This document shows positions 1-9,755 of a DNA stretch of 64,000 bases, piece by piece. The stretch comes from Acidobacteriota bacterium (GTDB lineage: Bacteria > Acidobacteriota > Thermoanaerobaculia > Multivoradales > J023). The stretch is from positions 93,108 to 157,107 of the forward strand of contig JAJCXO010000189.1 in the NCBI GenBank assembly GCA_029263395.1, given 5' to 3'. The position numbers and the translations under genes are program-made. Below the pieces are notes generated by a model. It made no database searches. It worked only from the letters and a program-made list of their open reading frames with translations, and was not told the DNA's origin. Each line of letters begins with the position of its first letter. Within the stretch, counting starts at the first letter, position 1.

Positions 1-59
1 AACCGGATATTCTCCGTCACGACGCATACTGATACGATGTTTGATAAATCGGCCACCTG

Positions 60-1217
60 ATGTCCAAGCTGACTCACAATCTCCAGGATCTCGCCGAGCG
101 CTCCAGCCGCTTCGGCAAAGAGTTCACTGCCGGCATCAACCGCCGCGAGGTTGCACGTCTCTTCGACCAGGATGCTCGAGGTGCCTACAAAGCACTGGCG
201 ACCGACGATCAAGCCTCCGGCGAGAATGACGACTTAAAGCGCTTCGTGCTCCAGGTGAAGGGGTTTTTCGTCGGCTTTGCGCTCAAACTCTCACCCGGGC
301 GTCGGTTGCTCTTCGCATGCTGCATGTTCTGTCCGCTCTTGGGTTTCCTCGATCTCGATGCCACGATCGGTGCTTATCGCCTGACGATCGACTTTTCACC
401 ATTGTGGTTTCTGACCAGCATCGCCGGATTGACCCTGCTCCTCGCCTTGGAATTAGTCGATCGCTTGCGGGTTCGCGACGAGCTCGAAGTCGCCCGCCAA
501 CTGCAACGGGATCTGCTACCACAACAGGCGCCCATTATCCCTGGGTTCAGAATTGCCCATTCTTATCGCACTGCTAATGAGATCGGCGGCGACTTCTATG
601 ATTTCCTGCCGCTACCCGATGGGCGGGTGGTGCTGACGGTCGGAGATGCCAGCGGCCATGGCATCAGCGCCGGCTTGGTGATGGCGATCGCTAACGCCAC
701 CCTCAAGACTGCTATCGATGTCGATCCCAATCCCGACGCGGTTCTCCGCCAGCTCAACAGAGTGTTGGCTCGCACTGGCAGCAATCGTGCCTTCATGACT
801 CTGTTCTACGGCGTGCTCGATCCCCACACAGGGATGTTCGAATATGCGGTGGCCGGACATCCTTTCCCGTTCCTTCGACGGGCGGACGGAACGATCGAAG
901 AGCTCGGCGAGGGCGCCCTACCCCTCGGCCTCAACAGGCAGGAGTGCTTCCCCAGCGGTCTAGTGACGATCGAGCACGGTGATCTTTTAGTGCTATACAG
1001 CGATGGTATTCCCGAGGCCATCGGGGGCGAACACACGGACAGTTTTGGCTTTGGTCAGATGGTTAGGCTGCTAGCAAGCCCCGAAACTCCCCAGCGTGTC
1101 CATGATCGCATCCTGCGAGCGGTCGATCGCCACGTTGGCGAGGCCTCGATCGATGACGATCTGACCCTGGTTGTGCTCGATCGGGCTCCAGCCCTTCTGC
1201 TGCCGAGCGCTGACTAA
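60..1217 (+). CDS. SpoIIE-family serine/threonine phosphatase, membrane-anchored
   Basis: 385 aa. An N-terminal stretch is followed by two hydrophobic segments (about residues 75-135, including LLFACCMFCPLLGF and LWFLTSIAGLTLLLAL), then a short linker (RDELEVARQLQRDLLP) and a PP2C-like SpoIIE/RsbU domain with GGDFYDF, GDASGHGISAGL, AVAGHPFPF and the C-terminal DDLTLVVL metal-binding motif. Family knowledge: such phosphatases dephosphorylate anti-sigma-factor antagonists in partner-switching signalling. The partner is not nearby. The gene is monocistronic and followed by a hairpin. No recognisable sensor domain is seen apart from the membrane segments. Confidence 0.9.
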   Translation: MSKLTHNLQDLAERSSRFGKEFTAGINRREVARLFDQDARGAYKALATDDQASGENDDLKRFVLQVKGFFVGFALKLSPGRRLLFACCMFCPLLGFLDLDATIGAYRLTIDFSPLWFLTSIAGLTLLLALELVDRLRVRDELEVARQLQRDLLPQQAPIIPGFRIAHSYRTANEIGGDFYDFLPLPDGRVVLTVGDASGHGISAGLVMAIANATLKTAIDVDPNPDAVLRQLNRVLARTGSNRAFMTLFYGVLDPHTGMFEYAVAGHPFPFLRRADGTIEELGEGALPLGLNRQECFPSGLVTIEHGDLLVLYSDGIPEAIGGEHTDSFGFGQMVRLLASPETPQRVHDRILRAVDRHVGEASIDDDLTLVVLDRAPALLLPSAD

Positions 1218-1235
1218 GGACCTAGCAGTCAGCTA

Positions 1236-1253
1236 GCCGCATCCGGTTGCGGC
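1236..1253 (+). terminator. Hairpin after the SpoIIE-type gene
   Basis: Perfect inverted repeat GCCGCA-N6-TGCGGC starting 19 nt after the stop codon. It lacks a T tract, so it could be a rho-independent-like terminator or an mRNA 3' stabiliser. Confidence 0.4.
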
Positions 1254-1373
1254 GATCCCTGTGGGCGAAAAACTTTTGCCATCGAGCTGCGCATCTGAGA
1301 TCATGTGCGGCTGCCGGCCACACCAGCATCATCCCTCCCCTCCGAATTGCCTCAACCCCAGGAGCTCTTCAGC

Positions 1374-2387
1374 GTGTCCAGTTCTACTCTCCCGGTCCGC
1401 CCGGATGGCCAGGTCATTGTGACCGGGTCGCTGGCTTTCGATCAAATCATGGTCTTCCCTGGCAGCTTCAAGGATCACATCCTGCCTGACAAGCTCCACA
1501 TCATCAACATCTCATTCCTGGTCAGCGAGATGCGGAAGCAGCGCGGCGGCTGTGCTGGCAACATCGCCTACACCCTCGCATTACTTGGCCATGACTCCCG
1601 AATCGTCGCCGCTGCCGGTAACGATTTCGAAAGCTACGCAGAGTGGCTACTCGAACATGGCGTCGACCTAGACGGCGTCGAAACGTTCACCGACGAAACC
1701 ACCGCTTCGTGTCATATCACCACCGATCAGGACGACAATCAGATCACCGGCTTCTTCGTCGGCGCGATGGCACGGGCAGGCGAGCTCAGCCTCAAGCAGC
1801 GCATGGGGGACCGGCCGGCACTTTGCATCGTCGCTCCCGATGACCCTGGCGCCATGATGCGACACTGCCAAGAAGCACGCGAAGCAGGGCTCCCCTTTCT
1901 TTTCGATCCATCGTTTCAAGTCACAGCTATGGACGGCGAGTCGCTGGCCAAGGCCGCCCAGGGAGCTGCGATGCTGGCCGTCAATGACTACGAGTACGCG
2001 GTCTTTCTGCAGAAAACCGGCAAGGACGATGACACCCTGTTCGAGCTGGTCGACATGGCGATCGTCACCCTCGGCGGTGAAGGCAGCAAGATTCGCCGTA
2101 AAGGCCGTGAAGACATCAACATCCCACCGGCCAAGGCGGAGCTCATCGATCCCACGGGTGCTGGCGACGCTTTCCGCTCCGGCTTTGTTGCCGGCTTGAT
2201 GCGGGGCCAAAACCTTGACGTGTGCGGCCGAATGGGCAGCGTGACCTCTGCCTATGCGGTGGAGTGCAACGGCACCCAGAGCCACCACTACACTGAGCAA
2301 GAGTTCGAACAGCGTTATGCCGACAACTTCGGTCCATTGCCGATACCGGCGGCGGAATCTACTGACAAAGTGCCGACGGTCGGTTAG
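1374..2387 (+). CDS. adoK: PfkB-family carbohydrate kinase, adenosine-kinase type
   Basis: 337 aa from a GTG start preceded by AGGAG (1360-1364) at 9-nt spacing. An in-frame ATG 69 nt upstream lacks this support and adds a Pro/Ser-rich stretch unlike the family. Ribokinase-fold signatures are GGCAGNIAYTLALLG near residue 58 and DPTGAGDAF with catalytic Asp265. The N-terminal pattern (GSLAFDQIMVFPG, then LPDKLHIINISFLV) resembles actinobacterial adenosine kinase. Expected reaction: ATP-dependent phosphorylation of adenosine or another nucleoside or sugar. Substrate assignment is by family resemblance only. Confidence 0.85.
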   Translation: MSSSTLPVRPDGQVIVTGSLAFDQIMVFPGSFKDHILPDKLHIINISFLVSEMRKQRGGCAGNIAYTLALLGHDSRIVAAAGNDFESYAEWLLEHGVDLDGVETFTDETTASCHITTDQDDNQITGFFVGAMARAGELSLKQRMGDRPALCIVAPDDPGAMMRHCQEAREAGLPFLFDPSFQVTAMDGESLAKAAQGAAMLAVNDYEYAVFLQKTGKDDDTLFELVDMAIVTLGGEGSKIRRKGREDINIPPAKAELIDPTGAGDAFRSGFVAGLMRGQNLDVCGRMGSVTSAYAVECNGTQSHHYTEQEFEQRYADNFGPLPIPAAESTDKVPTVG

Positions 2388-2491
2388 CCTGCTGAGACCA
2401 GTACCGCTAGGGCCAGAGCCGCCAAACCAGTACCCCCAAGGCCGGTGCCACACAAAACCGTGATCGAGTAAAGACCGGGAGCCCCGATTCG

Positions 2492-2962
2492 ATGGCACAG
2501 AATTATTGGCTTTTCAAGAGTGAGCCCGACGTTTACAGCATTGATGACCTGGCAAAAGACGGCACCACCCACTGGGATGGTGTCCGCAACTATCAGGCTC
2601 GTAACCTGATACGTGACGAGATGAAGAACGGCGACTTGGTGCTCTATTATCATTCTCGGATCAAGCCGATGGGCATTTTTGGAGTAGCTCGCATTTGTCG
2701 CGAGGCTTATCCCGACTTCACACAATTTGACGACTCGTCCAGGTACTACGATCCCAAAGCCACTGAAGAGGCCCCTCGCTGGTTCATGGTTGATATCGAA
2801 TTTGTCACCAAATTCGACCAGCCGATCACGCTCGCCGAACTCAAAGAGGATGACGCCCTCGACGGCATGAAAGTCACCATGAAGGGGCAGCGGCTGTCAG
2901 TACAACCGGTCGAGAAGCATCATTGGGACCACGTCTGCCACCTGGCAGCATGGAACGGCTAA
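2492..2962 (+). CDS. EVE-domain protein
   Basis: 156 aa, the usual size for a single-domain EVE (thymocyte nuclear protein 1-like, PUA-fold) protein. Seen: YWLFKSEPDVYSIDDL, THWDGVRNYQARN, DLVLYYHS and the C-terminal hydrophobic core. EVE domains bind modified bases in DNA or RNA; the ligand here is unknown. The gene is co-directional with the kinase (about 100-nt gap) and convergent with the VWA operon. Confidence 0.9.
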   Translation: MAQNYWLFKSEPDVYSIDDLAKDGTTHWDGVRNYQARNLIRDEMKNGDLVLYYHSRIKPMGIFGVARICREAYPDFTQFDDSSRYYDPKATEEAPRWFMVDIEFVTKFDQPITLAELKEDDALDGMKVTMKGQRLSVQPVEKHHWDHVCHLAAWNG

Positions 2963-2988
2963 AGCTGCTCGCCAAACTCGAGCAACGG

Positions 2989-5775
2989 TCAGCGTTGGGT
3001 TCGCCGACGTGCTCGACGCCGAGCCTTGCTCAAGGCGTCCATCACACTCGGCGCCTCGCTCTCGGTTTCCAGAGCAGGAACCGATGGCGGTCGACCCAGT
3101 GCTGGTTCTGGTGCAGATTCTGCCACCGGGTTGTCCGAATCCGACGGTCCAGCTGACGTCCCGATCCTCTGCCGGCCCCCATGTCGTGTGGAGAGCTGAG
3201 ACAACAAGGCCGTCCGGCGCTCGAAGATCTCGAGAAGTAGCAGACCAATGCCACAGAGCACCAACCATCGTGTCAGTGCAACTCGCTGTGGTCGCCGCGG
3301 GAAAGCGCGCCAAACATCACTGACATCGAGGTGCTGGCGTCCGCCGGTTACGGTCGCGAGTGACTCCAGAGTCAGCCGGGCTCGGTCTGAATCCATCGGT
3401 GCAAATTCCGGTGAATAGGGCAGCCTTACTGGGGGCAGAGTTTTTGAACCTCGACCAGGAATCACTACCGCCGTCAATACAACTTCGTCACCAGCGACCG
3501 GAATACTGGCCTCGAGCGTAGCAGGATCGACCCATCGCATGGTGCTGCGCTCGGCTGCTGGAGGTTGCCTGGGAAGTCCGCGCAGGACTGAAACTTCAGG
3601 TAGGCCGACAAACGGATCGTTGGACCGTTCCGGGTCGAGGTGAAGACGTACCCTCAACTGCCCGCCAATGAGATCCCCCGTCACCAACAAGTCGCCCAGA
3701 CCATCTTGTTCGCCGGCGGTCCAACGCGCCAGACTCGTGAGTAACTGGTTGAAATTTGGCCAGTCGGCAAGCGGATTGGCGTATTCACCCGCCACCTCCG
3801 CCGTGTAGACCAGAGTGCGCCCTAGCCCTACCTGCCAAGATGCGACGATCGGGGCCTGTGTTTCGTCTGTCGTCACAGCAGCCAGATTTGCTTCGGGCCG
3901 CAGATACGTCAGGTTGTAGCCACCCACTGGCGGCGCTGGAGATTCCCTCGGGTTGCTGACCTGGCCGGTCAGCCGAGAGAGTCCGACCGTCCGACGCCAT
4001 GGGGTCGGCTCTTCGACGAATGCTGACCGAGCTACAATGAAGGTATCCTGTGCGAATAGACGAGGCAGCTCATCGGCACTTTCGGTGAAGAAGACCCGTC
4101 CGCCACCCCGTGTCGCAATATCGCGTAACAGGTCAGCATCCGGATCGGTCGAGCGTCCAAGACCTACGACGCTAATCGTGATGCCAGCAGCCCGAGAAGT
4201 GGCAATCAATTCTCGGTATGCTCCTGGATTCTCGGCGTCGGCCGCGTCGGCGAACAGCAGAATGTGACGGGTTCCAGCCTCGGCTCTCAGCAATTGCTCC
4301 GCTGCCGCATGCAGCGCCTCGTATACAAAGATACCTCCTCCCATCGAACCGATGCGCAGGATCATTTGTCGTGTCGCCGGCACCTTGTCAACCGGCGCCA
4401 GCGGCGCCACGAGGTGAGGGGTCGAGTCCACCGCTACGACCCCGAACTCGTCGAGAGGTGAGAGCAACTCGAGAACTTCAGCCGTTGCCAGGTTGGCGAG
4501 ATCCATCTTGGTGCGTCCGCCGGCCACCGGAGCCGCCATCGAGCCTGATCGATCGAGGGCCACCACCATCGCCAATGCTAGCTTCCGATGTTCTTGGCGA
4601 AGCTCCATCGAAACCGGCAGGATGGGATCGAGAGGTGAACGGAAGTACCCCCCCGGACCAAACGAACGCGGCCCACCGGTCAGCATCAGGCCGCCGCCAC
4701 CGCTCCTGACCCAGGAGGCAAGATGATGTTGCGCTAACTCGGGCCCAAGCTCTGCCCCCAGGTCACCCGCTGAAACGCCTTCCAAGATCACTGCCGAAAC
4801 GCCAGCAAGGGTTTCGAGCCCTGCTGAGAAGAGATCGGGTTGGACGCTGCGCATATCGAGACCGCCAGCTCGCAGCAGCGTGCTCAAACCAACGGCCGGC
4901 TGGTTGGTAACCACCAGCAATGGACGCGGCCCCTCCACCCCAACGAGAAAACGAGCCTCGTTATTTTCGGGTACCGGATCTTCGGAAGAAGCCTGCACCG
5001 TGAGTCGGAAAGAAGCGACACCTGGTTCGACCACAAGGTCACGGAACGTAAAACGGTTGCTTCCCGCTTGAACTTGCCGTCGGCCGCTCACCAAGGTCTC
5101 GTCACCGCGCAACAATTCGACCGAAACCTCCTGGTTGACTGGCGAATGCACCCAGGCAGTGATCAAGAAACCTTCCCCCGGCGTAACCTCACCCGGTGCA
5201 TCAACCTCTTCGATCGCCACATCACCGGCCTGACTTCGCTCCAACAAACGGTAGTCGATGGCGACCCCTCGCAACGCTGCACGCCCACCTATCGCTCGCG
5301 GATCGTCTCCGGTGAAGCGGCCGTCCGAGAGCACCAACACGCGGGAAGCCTCGCCCGCTGGAGCCAAAGCCAACGCGGTTTTGAGCGCCGATGCCAGGTC
5401 TGATCGATCGTCGCCTACCGCAGCTGAAAATGCTTTCAGAGGTTCCTCACCGGGAAGCTGCTCGACGGCCGAACGCCCACCGAACGACACCACCGCCAAA
5501 CGATCGCCGCCGCTGCGACTGGACTCCAACCGCCCGAGAATTTCCAGTTCGGTGGCAGTTGCGTCGACCGGCATCGACGCGCTGCGATCCGCGATCACCA
5601 CCAAGGTTCCACTGCGCCGTGGCAGTCTCAGCACGGGCTCACAGAGGGCCACTATCAGCAACAGGCTCGACGTCCCGCGCAGCCAGCGGCGCCAGCCAGG
5701 TGGTGGCGGCCAGCGTCTCCAGGCGAGAGCCCACGGCACTACCAGAATCAGCCACAGTGGACGCAGTAGGATCAT
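2989..5775 (-). CDS. Membrane protein with two VWA domains and a GATase1-like middle
   Basis: 928 aa. The start ATG overlaps the upstream stop (ATGA, 5772-5775), so translation is probably coupled; a longer frame exists but would run into the upstream gene. N-terminal hydrophobic segments (residues 1-50), a first VWA with MIDAS DRSAS at residue 63, a CARDB-like beta section (about 195-280), a glutamine-amidotransferase-like section (SWVRSGGGGLMLTGG, about 354-368), a second VWA with DRSGS at residue 408, and a C-terminal TM segment. Similar proteins sit beside MoxR/DUF58 genes and are thought to act in ATP-driven maturation of envelope proteins. This is the last gene of the long operon. Confidence 0.85.
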   Translation of the reverse strand: MILLRPLWLILVVPWALAWRRWPPPPGWRRWLRGTSSLLLIVALCEPVLRLPRRSGTLVVIADRSASMPVDATATELEILGRLESSRSGGDRLAVVSFGGRSAVEQLPGEEPLKAFSAAVGDDRSDLASALKTALALAPAGEASRVLVLSDGRFTGDDPRAIGGRAALRGVAIDYRLLERSQAGDVAIEEVDAPGEVTPGEGFLITAWVHSPVNQEVSVELLRGDETLVSGRRQVQAGSNRFTFRDLVVEPGVASFRLTVQASSEDPVPENNEARFLVGVEGPRPLLVVTNQPAVGLSTLLRAGGLDMRSVQPDLFSAGLETLAGVSAVILEGVSAGDLGAELGPELAQHHLASWVRSGGGGLMLTGGPRSFGPGGYFRSPLDPILPVSMELRQEHRKLALAMVVALDRSGSMAAPVAGGRTKMDLANLATAEVLELLSPLDEFGVVAVDSTPHLVAPLAPVDKVPATRQMILRIGSMGGGIFVYEALHAAAEQLLRAEAGTRHILLFADAADAENPGAYRELIATSRAAGITISVVGLGRSTDPDADLLRDIATRGGGRVFFTESADELPRLFAQDTFIVARSAFVEEPTPWRRTVGLSRLTGQVSNPRESPAPPVGGYNLTYLRPEANLAAVTTDETQAPIVASWQVGLGRTLVYTAEVAGEYANPLADWPNFNQLLTSLARWTAGEQDGLGDLLVTGDLIGGQLRVRLHLDPERSNDPFVGLPEVSVLRGLPRQPPAAERSTMRWVDPATLEASIPVAGDEVVLTAVVIPGRGSKTLPPVRLPYSPEFAPMDSDRARLTLESLATVTGGRQHLDVSDVWRAFPRRPQRVALTRWLVLCGIGLLLLEIFERRTALLSQLSTRHGGRQRIGTSAGPSDSDNPVAESAPEPALGRPPSVPALETESEAPSVMDALSKARRRARRRTQR

Positions 5776-7556
5776 TCGCGAAACTCGCGCCGGGTAGTCC
5801 AGGCAAGATGTACTGCCAGCCCGACCATAGCCAACAGCAAAAAGATCCAACCGATACCCTGTCGTTCCCAACCTTCAGCTGCTGCTCCCCAATCACCCCA
5901 TCGACCACTGCTTGCTGATCGCAGATCCGACTCTTCTGCTGCGAGCGCATTAACCGACCAACGATCCACAACACCACCGTGGGTCACCTGGAAAAGCCCC
6001 AGCTGGTCGGCGTCAACTTCGAGCTGCCCAATACTCGAGGTCAAAGTTCGCCGCGTGCCATCAGGTAGTAGCAACGTCGCGGTCTCGCTGCGCAAACCGA
6101 CAACCGCACGCGACCCGAGCCGATAATTTGACACCTGCAGCCCAGGCACCGAACGAGACCGCCATGACAACAGATTCCACCATAGGATCGGCCAATTGGT
6201 CGTTTGCTGCACATTGGACAGATCGGGATTCCAAAACAAGTTCAACAGCTGACGCCCCTGGGCTGTCCCGCGACCGGACAACAATGGGATTTCACCAGCA
6301 GCAATAATCGTGGTGTCCAACGGGTGGCGCGCCCCTTTGCCAGCCCCCCAGATGACACCTTCGAGGCTTAGACCCTCGGTGAGTGGATGGCTGCGGTCGA
6401 AAATAAACGGCCCCAGATAAGGCACCGCGGGTTCCACCGCACGAACGCGCAATTGCCAGGTCTCCTCCGAGACAGCTTCAGACGCCATTTCAGAACCGTC
6501 GGAGATCCACAACTCAGGCCGTTCCTTTACAAGATCCGCAAACTGCGTTGCACCGACAGCGGACGCCACCTGCTGTTTGATCTCAGGATTAGAGAGCTCG
6601 AGGCTCACCCGGACTCTACGGTCGGGTTGCGGTAGCAGAAGGACTTGATCGTCGAGGCTCGAGGCATCTGCAGCAGAACCTTCGATCGCCAACCGCAACT
6701 TGGCCGTCGCTGCCTTAGGCGCTGTGAAACGCCAACGTGCCAGCCCACCGGCAGCCAGTTCGAGACGTTCGGGTGGCATATTTTCCTCTCCCAGGACCAA
6801 GAGAGGTCGGACAACAACGGACTGCGCCGAAAAATTTGCAATCTCCACCAGACAGCTGTCGAGGCTCTCTCGACTTTCATCCCGACTACGCAGCGCGTTG
6901 ACAATCGCCACGTTGGCAGCCGCCTGTCCGAAAGCCCACCACTTCACACGCTCGCCGAGCTCAGGCGGAGCTAGGTCTTCGATGGGAGGTGGACGATCGC
7001 TCACCACCAGAATCCGAGCCCGCGGCCCACCGATCTCTGCAGCCAGACCCACAGCCTCGTCGATCCGTGCCACCGCAGCTCGCGGATGCCAAGACGCCAA
7101 CTCTGCAACCGCCTCTTCGGAGGTGACCGCTCCTGCGCCGATCACTTGCGGCTGCTGCCCCGCAAGGATCAGAGTCACCGACTTGTGCGAGGTGTCTCTC
7201 AACTCACGTTGCAGCGCGACCATTGCAGCCGCCTGAGGCGACTCAGTGCCCCCAGCTGCCATTGAGAGCGAGTCGTCTAGCACCAGCACGAGCGGAGCCC
7301 GAGCAGCCGGCGCCATCACCTGAGGTCCGGCGGCGGCTAGCACCAGCAGGGACAGGATCAGAGCCTCGAGCCAGAACAGCTTCGAGGCCTTGAATCGATC
7401 CAGCCTTCGTCCACTCGAACGACTGAACGGCTGCGGGCGCCACAGCATCAAACTCGATACGGTGTGGCGTTGTGCGCGCTGGCGCAGCCAATAGATCGCA
7501 ACCAGGGCTGGCAGCGCCAAGAAACCGACAAAAGCCCACGGCCCAGCGAACGTCAA
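5772..7556 (-). CDS. BatA-like VWA membrane protein
   Basis: 594 aa. Classic BatA N-terminus: TM segment at 8-26, second TM at 60-80, then a VWA-like domain whose MIDAS reads DDSLS at residues 94-98. A C-terminal TM is near 570-588. The start is TTG inside the upstream stop (TTGA overlap at 7553-7556) with GTAGG just upstream; no other start keeps the conserved N-terminal helix. Followed by the double-VWA gene with an ATGA overlap. Probably works with MoxR and DUF58 encoded earlier in the operon. Confidence 0.85.
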   Translation of the reverse strand: MTFAGPWAFVGFLALPALVAIYWLRQRAQRHTVSSLMLWRPQPFSRSSGRRLDRFKASKLFWLEALILSLLVLAAAGPQVMAPAARAPLVLVLDDSLSMAAGGTESPQAAAMVALQRELRDTSHKSVTLILAGQQPQVIGAGAVTSEEAVAELASWHPRAAVARIDEAVGLAAEIGGPRARILVVSDRPPPIEDLAPPELGERVKWWAFGQAAANVAIVNALRSRDESRESLDSCLVEIANFSAQSVVVRPLLVLGEENMPPERLELAAGGLARWRFTAPKAATAKLRLAIEGSAADASSLDDQVLLLPQPDRRVRVSLELSNPEIKQQVASAVGATQFADLVKERPELWISDGSEMASEAVSEETWQLRVRAVEPAVPYLGPFIFDRSHPLTEGLSLEGVIWGAGKGARHPLDTTIIAAGEIPLLSGRGTAQGRQLLNLFWNPDLSNVQQTTNWPILWWNLLSWRSRSVPGLQVSNYRLGSRAVVGLRSETATLLLPDGTRRTLTSSIGQLEVDADQLGLFQVTHGGVVDRWSVNALAAEESDLRSASSGRWGDWGAAAEGWERQGIGWIFLLLAMVGLAVHLAWTTRREFRE

Positions 7557-9730
7557 TCGGGCCTACCTATATCGGGACCTCCGGGTCGGTATTCGCGAGC
7601 TAAATGGCTGCGTACCTCAGCCTCATACATCCACACCGGTTTTGTTTGGCGTTGGGCAAAGAGGACCGCTTGATCCGCATAGTGCGGCGAGTCCTCATCT
7701 TGCGTGGCACTTCCGAACTGATGAACGCTGTCGGAGCGCAGGTTCCCTTCGGAGCTCCAGGCAACCCGCAGAATATAGGAATCGCCTGCCAAGCCGACCA
7801 GGCGGCCATCATCCGCCAACTCACCATAAATCGCCCGCAGGACGTCGGGCGCACCTCCAACCGCCAAGTCCGCAGGACCGTGGCGCAGCCGGTTGACTTC
7901 CCCCCACCGTACATCCAAGCGACCATGGTGCTGCAACAACTGTTGCGCCGCTTGCGATACGGCCGCCACCAGCGCCTCGTCGCTCGGTGGCTCGACCTCC
8001 CCTAGGATCGGCAGAAACTGGGCCAACGACAAGATCGCCAATGCAGCCCGTGGATTGTCGACATCAGTCTCGAAGTTCCAATCAGCCAAAACATCCCAGG
8101 CTTCGCTCGACGCTCCGATGGGTCGCGGCAAGGCCAACACCCGTTCGACCAGCTGTGCCATGGTCGACTGCGTGGAATAGGCCGTGTCGTATTTGATCGC
8201 GTCGAGCTCTTCGAGGGTGATGGATGAATCTGCGCCCAACAGCTCCAACGCCCGTTGCCCACGGTTAGTGACCCGCCGTTCAATGCCAATGGGATAGTCA
8301 GCCGGGGATGGATTTTCTGGTCCGTGTGTGGTCGCGAATGGATGATTGTTGCAGTTCTGGACAAAACCAGACGACGGGTTCAAGACTTGCGGAAGCTCGT
8401 CGAGCGCCATGGTTTCCGTCCACAACGTCTCGGAAGTGTCCCCGGGTAGATATTGCGACCAGTCATACCCCGAAGACCGCTTCGGCAAAAGAGCGTTGTA
8501 GAGATAGAAGATGTTGCCTTCGCGGTCCGCATAAGCGGTATTGAACATCGGCAAGGCTTGGCGACGCACCGCGGCTTGCCACTCGTCGAAGGTGCGCGCC
8601 TGGTTCATCCGGTACCACTGCTCAACGTGTCCCACTTCACCAAACGACGCAAACCGCACCGCATAGGTACCGTGCGGACGACGGACCACCGGTCCATGGA
8701 CCGACCACAAAACCTCGCGCTCGACGGTCCAGCGCAACGGCCCCCATAACTTCACTTCGATGGCTGCCGTACGCTCTTCGAGCGTCCGCCACTCGCCGTC
8801 AAACCGATACCGATCTGGATCCTCGGGGTCAACATCCAGAACATAAACGTCAACCAAGTCGGGCTTGTTGACGGTATGGGCCCAGCCGAGGTCACGATTG
8901 TGGCCGTGGAGGACTAGCGGTGCGCCTGGGAACACTCCGCCAACCATGTCCCATCCCTGCTCGCTGTGCAGATGGGCTTCATACCAGGCGACCGGTCCTT
9001 CCCAGGGCTGGTGAGAATTGATGACGAGAAACGTACTACCGTCGGCAGTCCGAGTCGGACCCACCGCGAAGGTGTTGGAGCCTGTCACCGGCCCCAGCTC
9101 AAAACCTCGTCGTGCAGTCTTGCGCTCCGTCAAGGGGCGCTGTCGTTCGTCTTCGAACAGTTCTTTCAATGCCTGGTCAACACCGAAAAACAACGGTAAC
9201 TTGTGGACAAAACCAGCCACGACATCTTCACCCCGCAAGGGGTAGGCCCAAGCAATAGCCTGATCCGGGTGAGTGGCGGCAAAATGATTGATGCCATCGG
9301 CATAGGCCTCACACAGCGCTCGCACATCCGCGGCTAGAGTGGGATAACCCGCGGTCACCACCTCCTGTACCCGCAGTAGTTGGACCATGTAGTCGTTGGC
9401 AGCGCCGTCCTGACCGATCATTGCCGCCAAACGACCACGCGACGCCACCAACGCACCTTGAATAGTCTCGAAGTCATCCTCGGCATGAGCCCAAGCGAGA
9501 CCATAAGCAACATCGGCATCGCTGCGGCCGAAGTGGTGTGGCACCCCCCAGGTATCGCGCAAGATCCGGACATCGTAAGTGCCCTCAGGTGGCACTAAAT
9601 CTGGTGGCAGAGACGACGATGGAGCGGTCAGCGTTGCGACCACAAACACTGCAGCGACCACGGACATGGTCGCTGCTACCACGACAACACCCCACCGGAC
9701 GAAACCGCCGCCGATGAGTCGACGCCTCAT
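7553..9730 (-). CDS. Penicillin acylase family protein (Ntn hydrolase), membrane-anchored
   Basis: 725 aa from the ATG just after the methyltransferase stop; longer starts would overlap that gene by over 100 nt. One TM anchor (about 13-33), then the alpha part with RDTWGVPH and AYGLAWAHAEDDF, then GSNTFAVGP, where Ser218 is the expected autoprocessing site and catalytic N-terminal Ser of the beta chain. The beta chain contains NSHQPW and VLHGHNRDLGW. Known members hydrolyse amide-linked acyl groups (penicillins, acyl-homoserine lactones and others). The substrate is unknown. Its place inside a MoxR/VWA operon is unusual. Confidence 0.9.
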   Translation of the reverse strand: MRRRLIGGGFVRWGVVVVAATMSVVAAVFVVATLTAPSSSLPPDLVPPEGTYDVRILRDTWGVPHHFGRSDADVAYGLAWAHAEDDFETIQGALVASRGRLAAMIGQDGAANDYMVQLLRVQEVVTAGYPTLAADVRALCEAYADGINHFAATHPDQAIAWAYPLRGEDVVAGFVHKLPLFFGVDQALKELFEDERQRPLTERKTARRGFELGPVTGSNTFAVGPTRTADGSTFLVINSHQPWEGPVAWYEAHLHSEQGWDMVGGVFPGAPLVLHGHNRDLGWAHTVNKPDLVDVYVLDVDPEDPDRYRFDGEWRTLEERTAAIEVKLWGPLRWTVEREVLWSVHGPVVRRPHGTYAVRFASFGEVGHVEQWYRMNQARTFDEWQAAVRRQALPMFNTAYADREGNIFYLYNALLPKRSSGYDWSQYLPGDTSETLWTETMALDELPQVLNPSSGFVQNCNNHPFATTHGPENPSPADYPIGIERRVTNRGQRALELLGADSSITLEELDAIKYDTAYSTQSTMAQLVERVLALPRPIGASSEAWDVLADWNFETDVDNPRAALAILSLAQFLPILGEVEPPSDEALVAAVSQAAQQLLQHHGRLDVRWGEVNRLRHGPADLAVGGAPDVLRAIYGELADDGRLVGLAGDSYILRVAWSSEGNLRSDSVHQFGSATQDEDSPHYADQAVLFAQRQTKPVWMYEAEVRSHLAREYRPGGPDIGRPD

Positions 9731-9755
9731 CACGCCATCTCGAACGAGTGAAGCG

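Noticed and set aside
1668..2498. 276-codon frame antisense to the kinase
   Set aside because: Fully opposite a well-supported PfkB gene, with no recognisable domain.
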